64,000 nucleotides of DNA from Heterohyrax brucei (Eukaryota; Chordata; Mammalia; Hyracoidea; Procaviidae): assembly GCA_028571685.1 (NCBI GenBank), contig CM053152.1, positions 18,484,001-18,548,000 of the forward strand, read 5' to 3'. Shown in pieces: positions 33,600-45,944 of the stretch. Each line of letters opens with the position of its first letter. Positions within the stretch are counted from its first letter, which is position 1. The notes beneath the pieces were generated by a model, which was given only the letters and a program-made list of their open reading frames with translations, was not told the DNA's origin and did not search any database. The position numbers were made by a program, and so were the translations under genes.

Positions 33600-36500
33600 T
33601 AGCAGCTTTTTACTGTGGTGGACAGTGCTGCAATAAACATTCATGTGCATGTGTTTGTCTGTGTATTTTTATTTCTGTAGGATATATTTCAAGCAGTGGG
33701 ATTACTGGATCAAATGGTATATTTAGCTTTTTAAGAAAGTACCAAATTGGTTTCCAAAGAGGTTGTATCATTTTGCAATCCTATCAGCAGAGTAGGAGAG
33801 TTCCAATCTCTGCAGCCTCTCCAGCATTTGTTGTTTTGTGTTTTTTGGATTACAGTCAACCTTGTTGGGGTTAGATGGTATCTCATTGTAGTTTTTATTC
33901 GGATTTCCCTAATAGCTAATGGGAAACACTGGAGGTATAGTGGTTAAGTGCTATAGCTGCTAATTAAAAGGTCGGCACTTGGAAACCAAGTGCTTCTTGG
34001 AAACTCTATGTAGCAGTATTGCTCAGTCCTGTAGGGTTGCTATGAGTTGGAACTGACTTGATGTAACTAGGTTTAATAGATAATGATTGTGAGCATCTCC
34101 TCATGTGTCTTTGGCTGCCTGAATGTCCTCTTTGGTGAAGTGTCTGTCCATCTCTTTTGCCCATTGCTTAACTGGGTTATTTATCTTTTTCTTGTTTATA
34201 GTTTGCAGTACCTTGAAGATGCTAGAAATCAGATGTCAGTCTGACATGTAGCCGGGAAGTATTTTCTCCCACTCTGCAGGTAGTCTTTTAACTCATCTGA
34301 TAAAGTCCTGTAGTTCCACTTTGACCACTATGGCAGTGTAATAAGGTATAAGGTTGGGTTGTGTGAGGCCTCCCACTGTATTCCTCTTCTTCAGTTGTGC
34401 TTTACTTAACCAGGGTTTCTTCCCTTTCCAAAGTTGCTGATTTCTTTCTCTACCTCATTAAAAAATGACACTGGAATTTGTATTGGGACTGAATTGTGTA
34501 TGTAGATCACTTTGGGTAAAATAGTCATTTTCATAATGTTAAGTCTTGCTATCCATGAGCAGGGTAGCTTTCTCCACTTATGTGGGTCTCTTCTGGTTTC
34601 TGACAGTAAAGTCTTGTAATTCTCTCTTGTTTCTCTGGTTAGATTTATTCCTACGTATTTTATCTACTTGGGGGCTATAGTAAGTGGTATTGATTTGGTG
34701 ATTTCCTCTTTGATGTTTCCATTGTTGATGTAAAGAAATCCTACGGATTTACTTATGTTTATCTTAGATCCTGATACTTTGATGAACTTGTTCATTAATT
34801 CTAGTAGTTTAATTATGGATTATTTAGATTTCTCTGTATATATGATCATATCATCTGCAATTAGGGAGATTTTTTTCTTTGCCAATGCAGATGCCTTTTA
34901 TTTCTTTGTCTTGTCTAATTGCTGTGGCTAGGACCTCTAGGACACTGTTGAATAGTTTTCATTCTCAGGGGGAACTTTTTCAATCTCTTTCCATTCAGGA
35001 TGATGTAGGCAATTGACTTTGTGTAGACGCCCCTTATTACACTGAGGAATTTACCTCAATTCCTATTTTGCTGAGAGTTTTAAACTTGAATAGGTATTGG
35101 ACTTTTTCCAAATGCCTTTTCTGTTATCAACTGACAAAATCAGGTGCTTCTTATCCTTTGTGCTATTTTTTTTTAAAATGGTTTATCACATTGTTTTTCT
35201 GATGTTGAACCAACCTTATATCCCTGGCATGAATCCAACTTGGTCATCATGAGTTATGTTTTTGATATGTTGTTGAATTCTATTGGCAAGGATTTTGCTG
35301 AAGATTTTTGCATCTAAGTTCATGAGTGATATTGGTCTGTAATTCCCTTTTTTTGTGGGATCATTCTCTGATTTTGGTATCAGTGTTATGCTGGCTTCAT
35401 AGAATGAATCGGGGAGTATTCCCTTTTCTATGCTGTAAAATTGCCTCAGCAGTATTGGAATTAACTTCTCTCTAAAAGCTTGGTAGAATACTCTGGTAAA
35501 GCCATCTGGGCGAGGGCTTTATTTGGTTGGTAAGTTTTTTATTACATTTTCAATCTCTTCTTTTGTGATGGGGTTATTACATTGTTCTAGTTCTCCATGT
35601 GATAATTTTGGTAGGTGATGTAAATCTAGCAATTTGTCAATTTCCTTTATATTTTTAAATCTGTTAGAGTACAATCTTTCATAGTATTCTGTTATGATAC
35701 TTTAAATCTCTGTTGGTTCTGTTGTGACATTTCCCATCTCATTTCTTATTCAGGTTATTTGTTTTCTCTCCTGTTTTTCTTTTGTAAGTTTAGCCAATGG
35801 TTTCTCAATTTTGTTGATCTTTTCCAAGAATCAGGTTTTGATTTTGTTAATTTTTTCAATTCTTCTTCTATTCTTTAATTCATTTAGCTCTGCTCTAACC
35901 TTTATTATCTATTTTCTTCCAGTGCCTGACTCTGTTGCTCGCTTTCTACTTGTTCATGTTGTAGGGTTCATTTTTTGGCTTGGGCCCTTTCTTCACTTCA
36001 GATGTGTGCATTTACAGAGATAAACTGACTCCTGAGCACTACTTTGGCTGTATCCTATAGGTTCTGGTACGAGGTGTTTTCATTCATATTTAATTACATA
36101 AACTTCCTTATGGTGTCTTTGATCTTTTCTATAACTCTTGGATTTTTGAGCAAGCTGTTGTTCAGTTCAGATTTCTACTTAGGATTTTTCTTCTTTTGAT
36201 ATCAACTTTTACAGCTTTATGGTCCAGGAAGATGCTCTGCAATTACTCAACGGTTTGGATTTTGTCGAAACTTGCCTTATGACCTGATATGTGGTCTATT
36301 CTAGAGACTGTTCCATGTGCATTGGAAAAGAAGGTATATTTACCTGTTGTAGGGTAAAAAGTTCTGTATATGTTGATGAGGTCTAGTTTGTTTATTGTTG
36401 CAATAAGATCTTCTGTATCTTTACTGAGCTTTTTCCTAGATGATCTGCCCATTAATGATAGTGGAGTACTGAAGTCTCCTACTATTACTGTGGAGTGATC

Positions 36501-36902
36501 TATCTCATTTTTCAATGTTGTCAGTGTTTGTTTAATGTATTTAAATGTTTTGTTATTGGGTGTGTAAATATTTAATACTGTTTTATGCTGCCAATTTACT
36601 CAACTTTTCAGCATTAAATAGTGACCATCCTTGTCCACGATGGTGGATTTTACATTAAAATCTATTTTATCTGAGACTAGTATTGCCACTCCTGCTCTTC
36701 TTTGTTTGTTAGCATAGGATGTGTTTTTCCATTCTTTGATTTTCTGTTTGTTCATGTCTTTGAATCTAAGGTGTGTTTCTTGTAAGCAACATATAGATGG
36801 ATTGTGTCTTTTGATACAGGCTGGCACTCTCTGCCTCTTTATTTAAGCATTCAGTTCATTCTTCAGTGTAAGTATTGATAGGTATATGTTTAGTGCTGCC
36901 AT
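33600..36902 (-). pseudogene. L1-e ORF2 remnant
   Basis: From the ATG at 36902 (MAALNIYLSILTL-like), conceptual pieces follow ORF2p: KRHNPSICCLQETHLRFKDM at 36.8 kb, STVIVGDFSTPLSLMGRSSR at 36.48 kb, then linker and RT pieces on DNA level to about 34.9 kb. The catalytic box near 34.86 kb reads [10 protein letters not shown]: both Asp are kept but Phe is replaced by Ile. In the endonuclease GDFN is changed to GDFS. Stops and indels are frequent and an AfroSINE splits the 3' part. It lies in the transcription sense of PTPRK. Confidence 0.8.
33922..34074 (+). mobile_element. AfroSINE inside L1-e, with ~11-bp TSD
   Basis: GGAAACACTGGAGGTATAGT head, GCTTCTTGGAAACTCTATGT body, GGAACTGACTTGATGTAACT tail. 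AATAGCTAATG before and AATAGATAATG after. Confidence 0.88.
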
Positions 36903-37199
36903 TTTGATGCCTTTATTTTTGTGTTGCTGATATTTTCTTTGTTTCTCTTAATATTTTGTTCTGGGTCATTTTTCTTTACGAGTTTACTTTTCATCTTTTT
37001 TAGTGTTGGTTTTGTGCTTGTTTCTTGTTTTGATACGTTAGTTTGCTTTGCAGCTACCTTTTTGATCCCCCTTAAAACAATCTTTAACTTTTGTATATCT
37101 TCTTAGGTCCCTCTCCATCTGAAAGGGTTACAGCTAATGTAATATATCCCTTTTGCAGTGTGATGATGTCATAGTCTTTGTGTTAAGATCACTGCTTCT

Positions 37200-38190
37200 C
37201 TTCTTTTAATATTTTAGCTTTGAGACTGCCCCAGCTGAATAGGATTCTGAATGCTGTATCCTGCTTCGCATCCTTAAGCATACATTCGATATTTTCGTTT
37301 TTCTAAACAAAGAGCTTCTTTCAGTATTTCTTGTAGTTTGGGTTTGGTTTTTACAAATTCTCTAAGTTTCTATCTGCGTATGTCTTAATTTCTGGTTCAT
37401 ATTTTATACATAGTTTTGCAGTATATATAATTCTTGGTTGGAATTTTTTCTCCTTCAGTGCTCTGTATGTGTCATCCCACTGCCTTCTTGGTAATATCAT
37501 TTCTGCTGAGAAGAGAGATGAAAGCCTATAGGATTTCCTTTGTATGTCAGTTTTCTTTCCAGTCTTGCTGCCTTTAAGAACCTCTCCTTATGTTTCATTT
37601 TATTAAGCTTGAGTATAATATGTCTTAGTGTCTTTCTTGGGGGGCTGGTTTTTGTGGCATTTGATAAGCATCTTGGATATAGATGTTCTTTACTTTCATA
37701 ATTTCAGGGAAATTTTGTGTCAGAAACTCATCAATAATTCTATCTGTATTTTCTGATATCCCTTCCTGTTCAGAGACTTCAGTTATTCATAGATTATTCC
37801 TCTGGATAGACTCCCACATGTTTCTGAATGTTTCTTGAGTTTTCATATTTATTTTCTCTGGTTTTTCCTCATAAAGGCTGGCGTCAGTTGCTTTATTCTC
37901 AAGCTTGCAAGTTTTTCATTCCAACTCCTCAATCCTCCTCTTTTGGCTTTGCACTGAATTGGCTAAATTGGTAATTTTATTATTGATCTGCTGGATTCCA
38001 GACCATTGATAATCCAGTAGTTTATATAGCTTACTTAATTTTCCATTTTGTTCTGCTGCATTTTGCTTATTCTCCAGGAGGGCTGTATACATAATTCTTT
38101 CATTTCCTACCTCTGATAATTTCAGAAAGCCTTCTTCATCTGGGAAGTTTTTTGATTTTTTGGGGGGTGAAGCTTTCCAGAGCAATGGTG
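37200..38190 (-). pseudogene. L1-e ORF1 remnant
   Basis: The open piece 38185-37916 begins MLWKASPPKKSKNFPDEEGF and continues LENKQNAAEQNGKLSKLYKL into a coiled coil, parallel to L1-f ORF1 (PDEETFMKASESEYK, NAAEQNEKLSKLFDL). Beyond 37.9 kb only DNA-level similarity to the RRM and C-terminal domain remains, with stops and indels. Confidence 0.75.
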
Positions 38191-38524
38191 TTCTGCTTTT
38201 TCAAATGGTTAGATTATCAGTTGTTGTCTTCATGTCATCAAGAAGCTGTTCTGTGTCTCTAGTGTTACACCAATGGGAGCTGTGGTGTAGTTCTACAAGG
38301 GGAATAAGGTCACTGTTAGATATGGTTGCCAGTCACCACTGTATTCTCTAATGTCTGGCTCCAGCTGGGCTCTTAGAAGTGGCGGACCCCACCTCATGGC
38401 TGCTAAAGGCGGCAAGTTGTGTTGACTCTCTGTCATTACATCAGTCAAGCTTGGGGAAAGGAAGAGAGAACCATGCCACCTAACTCAGCTGCCTGAGACT
38501 GCTGCATGCCCTAGGTGCATTTAA

Positions 38525-39010
38525 CTTAAAAACTTCTTTTCTGTTGACAGGGGTGCTGTCCAGCAGCCACTGAAAGCAGCTGGGCCCTCAGGGCTGGTTG
38601 GCCAGAGCTGCCTCCTGCTGACAGAGATGGCACCCTAGTTATGGAGTCTCTAGGGGGCCATCAATTGAAGCTAAAGTGGTTCAGTGAAGGGTGGTGGAAA
38701 TGCTGCCAACTGATTCAGCTGCCTGTCACTGGTGCATTCCCCTGTTGGTTTTATTTTAAAAGCTGCTTTACTGCTAAGAAAGGCACTGTTCAGCAGCTGC
38801 CTAAAACATCCAGGCCCTCAGCGGTGGCAGGTCCCATCTCCCAGCCGAGAACGATGGCTCCTCATAAGCATTCCCACGCGCTATGATGTGGCTCAAAGAA
38901 GGGAGTGGTTAGGCACTGCTGTCCTCGGCTGCCAGGTCCCACCATGATCCCTAGGTATGATTGTTTTAAAAACAGCTTTTTTGCTGGAGAATAACTATCC
39001 AGACAGGTAC
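38525..39010 (-). repeat. L1-e 5'UTR tandem monomers (~210-230 bp)
   Basis: Three diverged units carry the same word order in + sense: (T)TTAAAA..CTTYTTT.CTG.TGA/AAGA...CTGTYCAGCAGC. The TTAAA anchor falls at about 38526, 38756 and 38966. They are not similar by eye to the monomers of L1-g or L1-f. Confidence 0.55.
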
Positions 39011-39550
39011 CGTCACTGAAAGGGAGAATTAGCCCCAGTTGAGAACTCGGGTGGTTGACTCCACCTCTTAGTTGACCAAGATGGTGTCCCACCTGAGCTG
39101 CCACTCCTTTAGTGAGTCAGCAGAATCTGTAGGGAAGTTCAGAAAAGAGAAGACAAGAGGCACTGGCACCATGGGTCGGCAGCCAGGTTCTCAAGTTGTG
39201 AATGTCCCAAGCACAGTCTGTTTTCTGCAGTACATGCTGTTTACTTAAGCACTCTAATTCAGTGTCAGCTTGTGTCAGGCTTACAGGCTCGGCAGACCCA
39301 GTCCCTGGCTTCTGGATAACACAGAAGGCATCCATACCTGTAGCCCTCTCAAATGATGCATCAGCAAAAGTAGGACTCAGTGTGTTGCTACCTCACCTCC
39401 AGACAAGCTAGTGAACCTTTTCCTGTTGTCCGGTTCAATCTCAAAACCCTACACCAGACTTTGGGGCTCCCAGAAGGTCCACACTGCTCTGTTCATTTAT
39501 TATTCTAGGCCTTAGTTCTTGGAGGAAATCAAGGAGACGTGTGTCTAGTT

Positions 39551-39560
39551 TGCCATCTTG
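39551..39560 (-). promoter_or_regulatory. YY1-type site at the L1-e 5' end
   Basis: GCCATCTTGG (complement CCAAGATGGC) lies within 20 bases of the 5' end of L1-e, as expected for the L1 initiator-proximal YY1 site. Confidence 0.55.
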
Positions 39561-39570
39561 GCACCACCTC

Positions 39571-40639
39571 TTTTCATTTAAAAGTTCTGAAGTGCAAAAT
39601 TGAGCACTTTTCTTGATTTTGAGTAGGTAAACTTGTTTATAATTTATGTGCATGAGCATCATTATTATACAAAGTAGCAATTAACATTCTTTTATCTTAT
39701 AATTAAGGAGACCTCTGAAAAAATATTTAGATTTGATCAACTAAGCTTTAGCAAGAAAATGTTTGTTGTATATATTAATCACCTCAGTGCCTAACACTAT
39801 TGGCTGGGCAGAGGACCTCCTGTTAACCTACTCAGATTTCTCTCCCAAGGTTACTTGCAGTCGAGCAGGGATAAGGTCTTCTCTCCCACAAAGCCGCTAC
39901 TGGAGTGGGTTTGACAATACAACAACGGGTGCTAAGTTTGTTACTGGACCCTTCATCCTAATATTCCCTGAGAAAACTGTCATTCAGAAAAGGCAGATCT
40001 AAATTCTGATATCAGATTTGCTTCCCCAAGGTTTATTCACTCCTTTATTTACCCTTTCAAAGCATTATCACCTAGCACTTTTGACAAGCCAAGTGCTGTG
40101 CTCTGAGCTGGAGTCACATGTGGCAATTCATATATTATACCTGCCTCGAATGCAGTAACAGTTTGTTGGGAAATAAATAAGCAATCCAACAATTATGATG
40201 TTATGTAATTAAAATAAGTACCAACATAGGGCTAACCATAATTCTAGGCTCTTCTTTATGAACATATCTACTCAGTATTTTAGTACTTTAATACTGCTAT
40301 GAGGAAGGCCTACTTTTAGAAAATACAAACTCTAATTGAGTGTAAATTTATTTCTAACTATCCCTGAATCTTACTACATATTTTTGTGTATAAACTGAAT
40401 ACTTATTTCTACATGGGTGCCACTCTAACTTCCAGCAGTGAAGTAATCAAATAATGCACTGCACTGGGCAAATAAGTGTGAAAAAACTTATTAAAAGTTT
40501 TAAAAAGAAAAGGTGTCACTTTAATTATTAAGGTGCTTCTGATACAAGCAATAGTTTTTTCAATTCTCTCATGCATACAAAACACAGAAAATGAGAAGAG
40601 AAGATAGAAGAACTAATGCATTTAAACTGTATTGGCAAA
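39571..40639. other. PTPRK intron, mostly unique
   Basis: No exon or assignable repeat recognised. A short open frame at 39763-40002 has no family resemblance. Confidence 0.45.
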
Positions 40640-40975
40640 GAATATCAAATATAGCATGGCCTGCCAGAAAGAGCAAACAAATCAGTCTTAGATGAAATAA
40701 ACCCAGAATGTTCTCCAGAGGTAAGGAGGGTGATACCTTGTCTCATTACTTTGGACATGTCATCAGGAAAGACCAATCACTAGAAAAGGCATTGAGTTTT
40801 GTAGAGTAACAGTGAAAATAGGGCAAACACACAATGAGACAGACTGACATAATAGCAACAACAATACACTGAAATATGCCGATGATCATGAGAATGGTAG
40901 AGGCCCAGACAGTTTCATTCTATTATACATAAGGCCACTATGAGTTACAGCCCACTGGACAGCAATTAAAAACGC
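40640..40975 (+). mobile_element. RTE-type LINE 3' end (AfroLA/BovB-like), decayed
   Basis: Conceptual pieces SHYFGHVIRKDQSLEKALSF and the layout 'GCCAGAAAGAGCAAACAAAT' ... 'ACTATGAGTTACAGCCCACT' follow the C-terminal end of RTE-clade reverse transcriptases and the RTE 3' end that, in Afrotheria, shares its tail with AfroSINEs. Stops are present throughout. Only the last ~330 bp of the element are present. Confidence 0.7.
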
Positions 40976-43236
40976 ACTTCTAACATACCATGGATAAGTC
41001 TGAACCATTTATTTTTCTCAAACAATTTCCCCTTCCATTTTTTCATTTTGGCTAAAATTTTTCATCTTTCAAATCATATTTTGGTCTGTGATATCCTTCT
41101 TTTCTGAGGTGTTTGGTCAGTCACTGGTTCCCATAAATTCTTCCTACACTATTTCCTGTAAACCTCCTGTCCTTCCAACACCCCCCTGCTATCAGTCTGG
41201 CTTGTCATTCCATATCAGTTTCCTGTTTCTTTACCAACTTTCTCTTCCTTCTCTAACCATAACTACCTACCTAGGCTAAGCTAGTCTTGTTTGTTCTATC
41301 GTCTTACTGAAAACTTGAGTGGGATGCAAATGTATAGAAAACAAAGTCCAAACTCTTCAGCTTTGTGCTTAAGACCAACTTTCACCTTCTTCTTCAACTT
41401 CTTTCTGAATACTTGACACTGTCATTTTACAGGAACTTCTGCTCAGAACAGGGAAGAGAGATCTACTGCCCCACAAACACTCATGGGGCTTTACTGACAC
41501 TGTACTCACTCACAAATTTTCATCAGTCAGGAACATGACAGAGAGGTCTCCTTCCTCTCCCTATCTGTGAACAGCAACACTAAAGGCCCTGCCTTCAGTT
41601 ACCTTAGAATCTGGGTTAGGGTAGGGTGAAACTGGGGAGATACAAAATAAGCATATAAGTACAGTGCTAAATTCCACGGAAAAAGCAAACAGGGTGCCAA
41701 GATAAAAAGTATTGTTGGGGAAAGAGGTATATAAGCACACCTTAGGAATGGCTGAGGACAGGCCCATTGAAGGGATGTTAATCAAGCTCAGGAGACTAGA
41801 ATTTCGCAAGGGAAGCAGCCACGCTCTAAGGAAGTGGCGGTGAGGCTCTGAGGCAGAAATGTGTGAGCGCAGAAAGAAAGCCACGTGGGCGGAGCCTAGC
41901 AAATGACATAAGAAGTGTCCCTGGTGGGGTTGAGAGAGTGGGCAGGGTCTGTGCCCTACAGGGCTTTTTGCCACAAGATAAGGAGTTGACACATGTACAG
42001 TGGTGAGCCTTTGAAAGTTTTCAGTGTAAACATAAATTATTTTATTTTTCTTATGAAAAGATCAGTTTGGTGGCCAAGTGGCAGACTGAGCTGTTTGAGT
42101 GGGGTGGAATGAAGGTAGCAGGGAAGAAACAGGAAGTACAAAGGACGGGTGGAGGTGACAGGACACAGTGGGCTAGACTAAGGCAAGGGCAATGGAAACA
42201 GCAATAAATGAAAAGAATTGGCATATTTCAGAGACATACTGGACAAAATTTGATGATGAATTGTATCTGGGAAAAAGGAAGTAGGGGAATCAAGGGCAGA
42301 CTCCTTGCTTTGCGCCTGTGCACGTGACAGCTCCATTCACTAAAATGAGATGGAATGAAAGAGGACAGACATTAAGAGTTCATCTGCGGACATGTCAAAT
42401 TTAGGACGCCATAAACAGCTAAGTGGAGATACTGTGTACAAGGTAAAGCTGAAATCTGAGAGAAGTTTGGGCAGGAAATACAGATTTGGGAGTGACTAGC
42501 ATTCAATAGCTTTTCTGGCTTTAGAAATTTATCACATCACTCAGAAAGGGGTTTTGGGGTAAAGAGAAGGTGGCCTGGTACCAAACACTGAGGAACACTG
42601 GTATTTGATATCAGTAGGAGGAGTGAGCAAAATAACAAGAAAAGCAGGAAAAAAGCTGGAATAGAGAGCTGTCACAGAAACAAAACAAAAACAAAAAAGA
42701 AAATGTTTTAAAAGAGTACAATACTTTAAGACATGTTGCTAATAATTGGGGTGAGATTAGGACATAAAAGTGTCTCTGCATCTTTTAAGTCAAAGTTTCA
42801 ATCCTGTTCTCTATAAAGCCTTGCAAAATCTGGCCCAGTCAGATGAATGCTGATTGCTGTCCTTGTGTTCATACAATTTTTTTTTTTTTTAGCAACGAAT
42901 CATATGTACTGAGAAATCTTTTGTTTAGTCTTAATCATGACTTAAATATTGCAAGAAATCTGAATGATTCATGTTATAGTTTTTTTTCCAAAGGACTGGG
43001 TGATGTCTTATTATTCTTTCAGATTCCACTGTGATGAGTAAATATTTCATGCTCAGTATAACTTTTTCTAAAAAGAATCCTGCATAGACCAGGTGTTGCG
43101 TATGTACTCATATCAACACTCACTTCATGGTAGGTTAAGACCTCTGCTCCCTAGCATACACTATAGAAAAACTGCTTTATTAAAAGACTTGCTGGCCTAC
43201 TGGGGCTGGTAGGTTTATACTTGCTAATAGCTATGT
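40976..43236. other. PTPRK intron; 41.5-42.7 kb resembles an old unassigned interspersed repeat
   Basis: Between 41530 and 42700 the purine-rich text (GATCAGTTTGGTGGCCAAGT, AAATACAGATTTGGGAGTGA, ACTGAGGAACACTGG) has the feel of an ancient mammalian repeat I cannot name safely. A poly(T) run lies at 42876-42890. The 143-codon minus-strand frame at 41992-41561 is low-complexity and has no family match. Confidence 0.4.
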
Positions 43237-43390
43237 GCAAACCCTTGTGGCATATTAGTTAAGTGCTACGACTGCTCACCAAAAGAAAAGCAGTTCAAAT
43301 CCTTGGAAACTCTATAGGGCAGTTATACTCTGTTCTCTAGGGCCGCTATGAGTCAGAATCAACTCAGTGGCACCGGGCTTGGTTTTGCTT
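43237..43390 (+). mobile_element. AfroSINE with exact 12-bp TSD
   Basis: AAACCCTTGTGGCATATTAG head, CAAATCCTTGGAAACTCTAT body and CAACTCAGTGGCACCGGGCT tail. TAATAGCTATGT at 43225-43236 repeats exactly at 43391-43402. Confidence 0.93.
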
Positions 43391-43402
43391 TAATAGCTAT
43401 GT

Positions 43403-44564
43403 AACTGTAGGATAAGGTAGACTAGGTGTCTGCAAATTTCTTTTGATCACAAGCCTTTGAAAATATGGTAAAAAATATAGATCTTCACTCTCCCATCCCT
43501 AAAAGCACACATACAACCACATTTATGTACCCCTAAAAATTACCAACTGTCTCCCCACCCCTAGCAAGTAGATTCATATGTATACAAAACTTCAGAAGTT
43601 CATGGATTCGCCCCCTAATGCCAACTCACAGAGACTCTGGAAGTGTGAACACCGGGAATAAAAAAAGCTCTTTGGGAATAGGAGCCATCAAACTCTGTAG
43701 TTTTACTGTCTTCCCCAGCACTGAGACTGAGCAAACATTTGTTGATCTGAGCAGCATTTCTCATGGGCAACAAAACATGCCTCCATGCTCAAGCCCAAAT
43801 GAAGCACATTCTTTTGGCCTTCATTTTTTCATTTGCTCATTCAGTAAATTTTTATTAAGTACAATTGAGTACTAGGCAAAGGAAAAGCAGCAGGAAACTC
43901 CCAGAAGGAAAGTTTGGGGCTGCTCTTAGCTTCGCACTGTGTTAGTGGCTAAAGGTGGAGGCAACTTTAACGGATTCTCTATAAGAATACTGATGTTACA
44001 GTGATAGGTCCGATTTTATGAGATTCCCCAAGTCAAAACAAGCAAGTAACCAATCTGATATACACAGAGTGAGTGTGGGTTAGATCAGGTGAGGTAGAAT
44101 AAACCACTGCTTATGCTGGGTGATAGATAAGTTGCAGTAAGTGCCTGACATATTCCAAAATTATCTTGGCCTACTCTGCTTAAAGCCTCCAACTCTAAAC
44201 CAAGAGATTTATAGAGAACAAAATGGAAGAATATGCAGTCTTTATTATCCAATGCTTTTATTATCCAGTCTTTATTCCTCCAATGCCTTGGACCTGGTAA
44301 TTTAGTCTATGAACATAAAGTTGTGAATAATTAAATCTAATTTCTGGGGAGAAAATGACCTATGCTACTCAGGGAAAGTACAACTTTTGAATGAAAAGCT
44401 GAAAGATTAGCAAAAATCCTATAGTATGAAAACAGAGGGTAAGGTATCAGAAGGAAAGAAGTATACAGGCAAAAGTAGAGTATTGTGGAAGTTCAGAATA
44501 CTCTTGAAAAAAAGACAATTCCACATAGATGAATCATTGAATTTCAGGAGAAAAATAATGCAAG
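43403..44564. other. PTPRK intron, unique
   Basis: No exon seen. A small internal redundancy (TTTATTATCCA) occurs at about 44240-44280. Short frames resemble nothing. Confidence 0.45.
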
Positions 44565-44588
44565 CCAAGCCAAGTGCCGTCGAGTCGG
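44565..44588 (-). mobile_element. Tiny AfroSINE/RTE tail insertion (T6), 24 bp with 7-bp TSD
   Basis: CCAAGCCAAGTGCCGTCGAG then TCGG, bounded by ATGCAAG at 44558-44564 and 44589-44595. It lies in otherwise unique intron sequence. Confidence 0.78.
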
Positions 44589-44595
44589 ATGCAAG

Positions 44596-45230
44596 AAGGA
44601 CTATATCACAAGGCCTGGAACACTGGAATCAAACACCGTAACATGGCCTCTACATTTTAATTCCGTCTACACTATTACTTATCTCTTTTGAGGTAACTGA
44701 GCCCAGTTACAGAAGATTAGAATCTCAGATCTTTAGTTCTTGAATCTTCAATGCCTCGATCAGTTGACCATTCTAATTTACTGAGTACTCAAGCAACACT
44801 GGCCTTTATAATATAATCACATATTAAACTTTGAGTGCTTGCACTTGGTACCTTATTTCATTCTTTCTAGACTTAGTGGCTGACAGGACTGTTAGTTCAA
44901 TTCAAGATAGGACAGAGCCTTTTATCCTTTTGTTTTCCTCCAATGCCTTACACATACAAAATGTTACAAAAAGAGGTTTGTTAATGAGTTTACTGGAGTT
45001 TATACATGAGGCAATTGAGAAACACACAGTAAAACCTCTGAAAGCCAGGACCTGTGCAACGTGGAAACCTGTCAGAGAAGGAAAACAAGTATTTTCCACT
45101 AAAATGAGTCACAGGAAGTAGTAAGACTGTACCCTGTCAAATATGGAAAACTTGTAAGACCTAAAAAATACAAGGCAGTCTTGTCAAGTTCCGGCTTTCA
45201 CAGGTTTCCTTGTACAGTTAGTGACCAGTC
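44596..45230. other. PTPRK intron, unique
   Basis: A 96-codon frame at 44831-45121 lacks any recognisable motif and overlaps an opposite-strand frame. I do not call a gene. Confidence 0.45.
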
Positions 45231-45366
45231 CAAAAAAAAAATCTCACTTCCATCAAGTTGATTCCAACTCACAGAGACCCTATAGGACACAGTAAAACTG
45301 ACCCACAGAGTTTCCAAGAAGTACCTGGAACTGTTGACATTCCGTTTACCAGCAGTAGCACTTAAC
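45231..45366 (-). mobile_element. AfroSINE, antisense
   Basis: CATCAAGTTGATTCCAACTC tail complement, CCTATAGGACACAGTAAAAC, AGAGTTTCCAAGAAGTACCT and TTACCAGCAGTAGCACTTAA head complement. Confidence 0.85.
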
Positions 45367-45479
45367 AAACTTAGTGAAGTATACTGAAAAAACTGGAACA
45401 TATATTCCTGTGCATTTGGGAGTATTGTTGACAAACCTGCTGGTGAGATAGCTATTAATTCACAGTGACAGTACATACA

Positions 45480-45762
45480 ATGGCATGAAACAGTGTCCAG
45501 TCCTACACCGTTCTTGTGATAGGTTTTTGATCAAACCACTGTGATACATAGGGTTTCCAATGACTGATTTTTGAAAATAGATCAGCAGGCTTTTCTTGCT
45601 AGTCCATCTTAGTCTAGATGTTCTGCTGAAACTTGTTCAGCATCATAGCAACATGCAAGCCTCCACTGACAGATGAGAGGTGGCTGTGCATGAGGTACAA
45701 CAGCTGGGAATTGAACCAGGGTTTCCCACAGGAAAGCAAATATTTTACCACTGAATCAACAC
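45480..45762 (-). mobile_element. Second tRNA-derived SINE type, antisense, with B box
   Basis: In + sense it reads GCATCATAGCAACATGCAAG, CCTCCACTGACAGATGAGAG, CTGGGAATTGAACCAGGGTT and TTTACCACTGAATCAACACT. Its complement holds GGTTCAATTCC, a good Pol III B box. It differs from the common AfroSINE and recalls another afrotherian SINE type whose body is linked to RTE sequence. The left limit is approximate. Confidence 0.6.
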
Positions 45763-45862
45763 TTTCTCTTTGGGAGTTTTACTGAGTAACAAACTTTAAG
45801 AAATAGTTTTCCATGCAATGTTTAAGTTTTGATGGATGCTACCAAGCTGCTTACTCCCCACC

Positions 45863-45925
45863 TGTTGCTACCGAGTCACTTCTGACTCATAGCAAGCCTA
45901 TAGGACAGGGTAGAACTTCAGCTTG
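45863..45925 (-). mobile_element. AfroSINE fragment, antisense
   Basis: GCTACCGAGTCACTTCTGAC and TCATAGCAAGCCTATAGGAC match the tail and 3' body complement only; the 5' part is missing. Confidence 0.65.
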
Positions 45926-45944
45926 AGAAACGCGGAGTGTGTTT

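Larger units (their letters stand above)
32437..39570 (-). mobile_element. L1-e: full-length LINE-1, antisense, decayed
   Basis: Read on the minus strand: the 5' end near 39570 (GAGGTGGTGCCAAGATGGC), a monomer-bearing 5'UTR to about 38.19 kb, ORF1 remnant 38.19-37.2 kb, ORF2 remnant from ATG at 36902 to about 33.6 kb, then 3'UTR and a poly(T) (poly(A) complement) at 32437-32458. CATTCAAAGTT on the left and CATTTAAAAGTT on the right may be the target-site duplication. An AfroSINE and one tiny tail insertion interrupt it. Confidence 0.85.

Noticed and set aside
33596..33947. Plus-strand frames with Cys-rich and hydrophobic text
   Set aside because: Antisense shadow of the L1-e ORF2 end and 3'UTR.
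40081..40110. GACAAGCCAAGTGCTGTGCTC looks like a tail insertion
   Set aside because: It lacks the GTCGAGTC part, has no flanking duplication, and fits a generic mammalian-repeat phrase instead.
41561..41992. 143-codon open frame on the minus strand
   Set aside because: No recognisable domain, no splice-site context and biased composition in intron sequence; most likely chance.
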